Part shown: in pieces, positions 61,700 to 64,000 of the stretch | Layout of the letters: each line of letters starts with the position of its first letter | Position numbering within the stretch: the first letter of the stretch is position 1 | NCBI GenBank assembly: GCA_947095535.1 | Contig: OX352774.1 | Coordinates: forward strand, 76,694,416 to 76,758,415 | Direction: 5' to 3' | Source of the DNA: Poecilobothrus nobilitatus | Lineage: Eukaryota; Arthropoda; Insecta; Diptera; Dolichopodidae | DNA: 64,000 bases | Position numbers and translations under genes: made by a program | The notes under the pieces: generated by a model | Databases searched by the model: none | The model's input: only the letters and a program-made list of their open reading frames with translations | Told to the model about the DNA's origin: nothing

Positions 61700-62060
61700 G
61701 AATTCTAACAATTTTTTGGTCGGGACAATACCGACTAAAGGAGCAGTTAAAGAAAATTAGAATAGAGAATGACGGTACAAACAAATTCTGGCAAGAAGAA
61801 GAAGTTTCTTCAAGACACATATTTAAAAACTGCAAAGATTTTACTCATAGTAAGATATATGCACCTATTAGGATCACATTGGTTTACTGAAGATGAATTT
61901 CTAGCAATAAACACTATACAGATCTTTAGTTTTTTATATCCAATACAAGGCTGACAAAAATATTATAAGTGAAGGCAAAATCCACAAAACATTGTAACAG
62001 GCAGATAATAATAGATCTAAATCAAAAAATGGTTCCATATACGCCTTGTATAATAATAAT
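61700..62060 (+). mobile_element. LINE 3' end, copy of the 48.3 kb family
   Basis: GGTCGGGACAATACCGACTAAAGG, GAGAATGACGGTAC, TTTAAAAACTGCAAAG, GGTTTACTGAAGATGAATTTC and GGCTGACAAAAATATTATAAGTG match 48332-48598 in order. The shared protein line is (H/Q)LKKIxIENDGT...E(E/G)...FKNC...TEDE. It ends with TAATAATAATCTAATAATC; the I-element clade often ends in TAA repeats, consistent but not proof. Confidence 0.7.
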
Positions 62061-62344
62061 CTAATAATCTAATCTAATTATTAAAAAATTCATTTGATTA
62101 ACAAAAATAAGTTATATTCGCTCAATAAAATAATTTTTTGTGAAAAAATTTGATACCACAGAAAAAAATGCCCCTGGCGTTAATAAGTATTTAAATAAAC
62201 TGTCGCGAAAATCAACTTAATTTACTTGATTTTCAATAATTTAAAAAGAAAAGTAAAGTTAATTGAGTTAAAATCAAATTAATTAAACTTGTCAATTTTC
62301 GACTTCCAAAATATTTAAAAAAAAACCATAAACGTCTCACAAAC

Positions 62345-62660
62345 AACTTTAAAATTTTATTGTACAAGAATAACATATTAATATAAAAATAAAATGTCAA
62401 CGCAAAATATATTGTTTCTACTTTATTCTCCATAATCTCAATAATATCCCAAAAAAAATGTTCCAAACATCCTTTCTAGATTCTTATCCCCAAAACCAAA
62501 CTGTACATTATGTCACTATTTATGTATTAAAGGACACATCCTTAAGTTTTCTTTTAAAAGATTGGTTAAAGTCTAACTTTATTCAAGGGATATCTTGTGC
62601 AATTCCTATAGAATGATTTTTGATTTTCCTCACCGTCCCCCATAAAAAAAATTGACTCTT
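62345..62660 (+). mobile_element. LINE 3' UTR fragment (44.6 kb family)
   Basis: CCCCAAAACCAAACTGTACATT, TGTATTAAAGG, CTTAAGTTTTCTTTTAAAAG and GGTTAAAGTCTAACTTTATTCAAGG parallel 44778-44880. It is non-coding and 5' truncated. Confidence 0.6.
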
Positions 62661-62951
62661 AAAGTCTTTCATTTTTGTAAGGATCTGAAATGTATACATA
62701 CAGATAATATTACACCTAAATAATAATAATCTATTATGTAGCTTTAAATAAAATGATTAAAAATGGTTTATGAGAAATTTATGAAAAGAAAATTTTAGAG
62801 AAACTCTAAAAATAAAAACTTTATTTATTGTAAACTGAATAAAATGTCAATATAGGCAGTAAGGTTAGACAGTTAAACTTTAAATAGTATTAATAGTATT
62901 TGTAGTTTCGAAGCTATGGAAATAAATATGTTTTTTTTTGTTTTTGATCTC
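62661..62951. other. AT-rich non-coding region
   Basis: Nothing recognised. Confidence 0.5.
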
Positions 62952-63107
62952 CAGCCACATAACTGTGACAAGGAAATTACACAACCTTTCTTTTCAGACG
63001 TGGTCATAAATGTCGTTCGTAACGAAAATTATTCGCACGAAGTGTATGGGATTCGAACCCACACTCCCTCTATGCTTACAACGTATTTCATACGGTCTTA
63101 CCCATTT
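62952..63107 (-). mobile_element. tRNA-derived SINE, 5'-truncated copy
   Basis: On the minus strand box B is intact except one base (GGTTCGAATCC at about 63052-63062) and the body end GTCACAGTTATGTGGC is present. The head stops at about 63107, so box A is missing most of its sequence. The plus-strand open frame at 62916-63116 is this SINE read through. Confidence 0.85.
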
Positions 63108-63528
63108 TTGTTGTAAATTTTTTTAGTCACATGTCTGAAACTTATTTCAATAATGCAACAGACAAAAAAGGGACTCAACAAAATTACTTAATTTATATTA
63201 TTTTATATATTTTTATTTTATTATTATTATCTTTAAAAGAGCTTAAGCTGGTACAGAGTTTGTAAATGAAGTTATAAAAAGAAAAATAAAGATTAATTCA
63301 GAACATCAGAAAATAAAAAAAGCAAATAAAAATATAATAAAAAAATTTCTTTTTTTTCCATAATTTACTAAAAATAAAAATAATATGTATATAATATTGT
63401 AATATGTTAATATAATATATATATATATATATTATATAAAAGCCGTAAACGTTTGCAACAATAAAATTTTTCATAGCTAAAACTAATACTGCACATAACA
63501 GAAAAAAAGAAAAAAATTAAAATGTATA
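63108..63528. other. AT-rich non-coding region
   Basis: TA microsatellite near 63408-63440. No gene. Confidence 0.5.
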
Positions 63529-63665
63529 GGGTTGGGTACGACCTTCCGAAAAGAAAAATCCCGAAAGTTAAAATTCCGAATTCAAAATCACTAAAACAAA
63601 ATCCTGAAATTACGAAATCCCGTAAAATCAAAATCACGAAATATATGCATGTAAATATTCCGGAA
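63529..63665 (+). repeat. GGGTTGGGTACGA head plus AATCCCGAAA repeats
   Basis: GGGTTGGGTACGACC is followed by at least six irregular units such as CTTCCGAAAA, AATCCCGAAA, ATTCCGAATT, AATCCTGAAAT and AATCCCGTAAA. It parallels 34940-35042 in inverse orientation. The open frame at 63522-63809 is this repeat. Confidence 0.75.
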
Positions 63666-63928
63666 AAGGGGAATACTCTGATTTTGAATCCATCTATTAA
63701 TACTTACAGTATGCTCACAAATATATACCAATTTCATTCAAAAAAAATTAAATTTTCATATTTCTATTTTATTTATTTATTTATATTAATATTACATACA
63801 TTAATGTAGTGCAATATTATTGAACCATCGGCTACTAAGGCCATTATAGGTTTTTTATACTATTATTAAATTATATACTAATATTATTTATTTTGTTTAT
63901 ATTATATACTATATATTTACATTATATT
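63666..63928. other. AT-rich spacer
   Basis: No gene. The stretch is under 300 bp and holds short TTTAT runs. Confidence 0.5.
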
Positions 63929-64000
63929 AGGTCGTAAGGGGGGTATGTAGAGAAAAAAACTTACGACTTGTGCAGGGATCGAACCCACACTCCTTCGGTT
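63929..64000 (-). mobile_element. tRNA-derived SINE, cut by the window end
   Basis: Read on the minus strand from the window edge: AACCGAAGGAGTGTGGGTTCG, box B GGTTCGATCCC (one base shorter than the family), then GTCGTAAG. The head with box A lies beyond position 64000, and the body past GTCGTAAG is cut short or replaced, since a T-rich stretch with CCCCCCTTACGAC follows. Confidence 0.75.

Overview
The window looks like one stretch of a very AT-rich eukaryotic genome, most likely an insect. Four things support this. The only intact gene is an animal-type ABCG half-transporter whose codons almost always end in A or T. The repeats are tRNA-derived SINEs, RTE-like and RNase-H-bearing non-LTR retrotransposons, and short DNA transposons. 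ATAC/GTAT microsatellites are common. There are no closely packed genes as in bacteria. A fly is possible from the repeat style, but the order cannot be fixed from this sequence.

Layout. 1-9.2 kb is AT-rich non-coding DNA holding two SINE copies (3.13 kb and 5.76 kb) and a nested pair of terminal-inverted-repeat elements (7.08-8.39 kb). 9.25-11.15 kb is the ABCG gene: one uninterrupted coding exon preceded by a strong 3' splice site, so at least one upstream non-coding exon is expected. 11-38 kb is non-coding, with homopolymer runs and old dispersed repeats. These include a 92-bp tandem duplication near 17.2 kb, a degenerate tandem array at 27.9-29.85 kb and an inverted relative of that array at 25.6 kb. 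38.1-39.26 kb is a dead, internally scrambled RTE-like reverse-transcriptase fragment. 44-63 kb is a graveyard of 3' ends of other non-LTR elements, some in opposite orientations. It also contains a short inverted-repeat element (51.67-52.44 kb) carrying a fragment of a Polinton/Maverick-like integrase folded back on itself. Further SINE copies lie at 32.7, 55.7, 62.95 and 63.93 kb, the last cut by the window end.

How it works together: there is no operon or pathway. The ABCG protein would be a membrane half-transporter working as a dimer. The rest is transposon sediment, in which RNA-mediated elements (SINEs mobilised by some LINE) and DNA elements have repeatedly inserted into each other. 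No CRISPR array, rRNA or intact canonical tRNA gene was seen. Apart from the ABCG gene, no intact protein gene is visible; small exons of split genes could be missed by reading alone.
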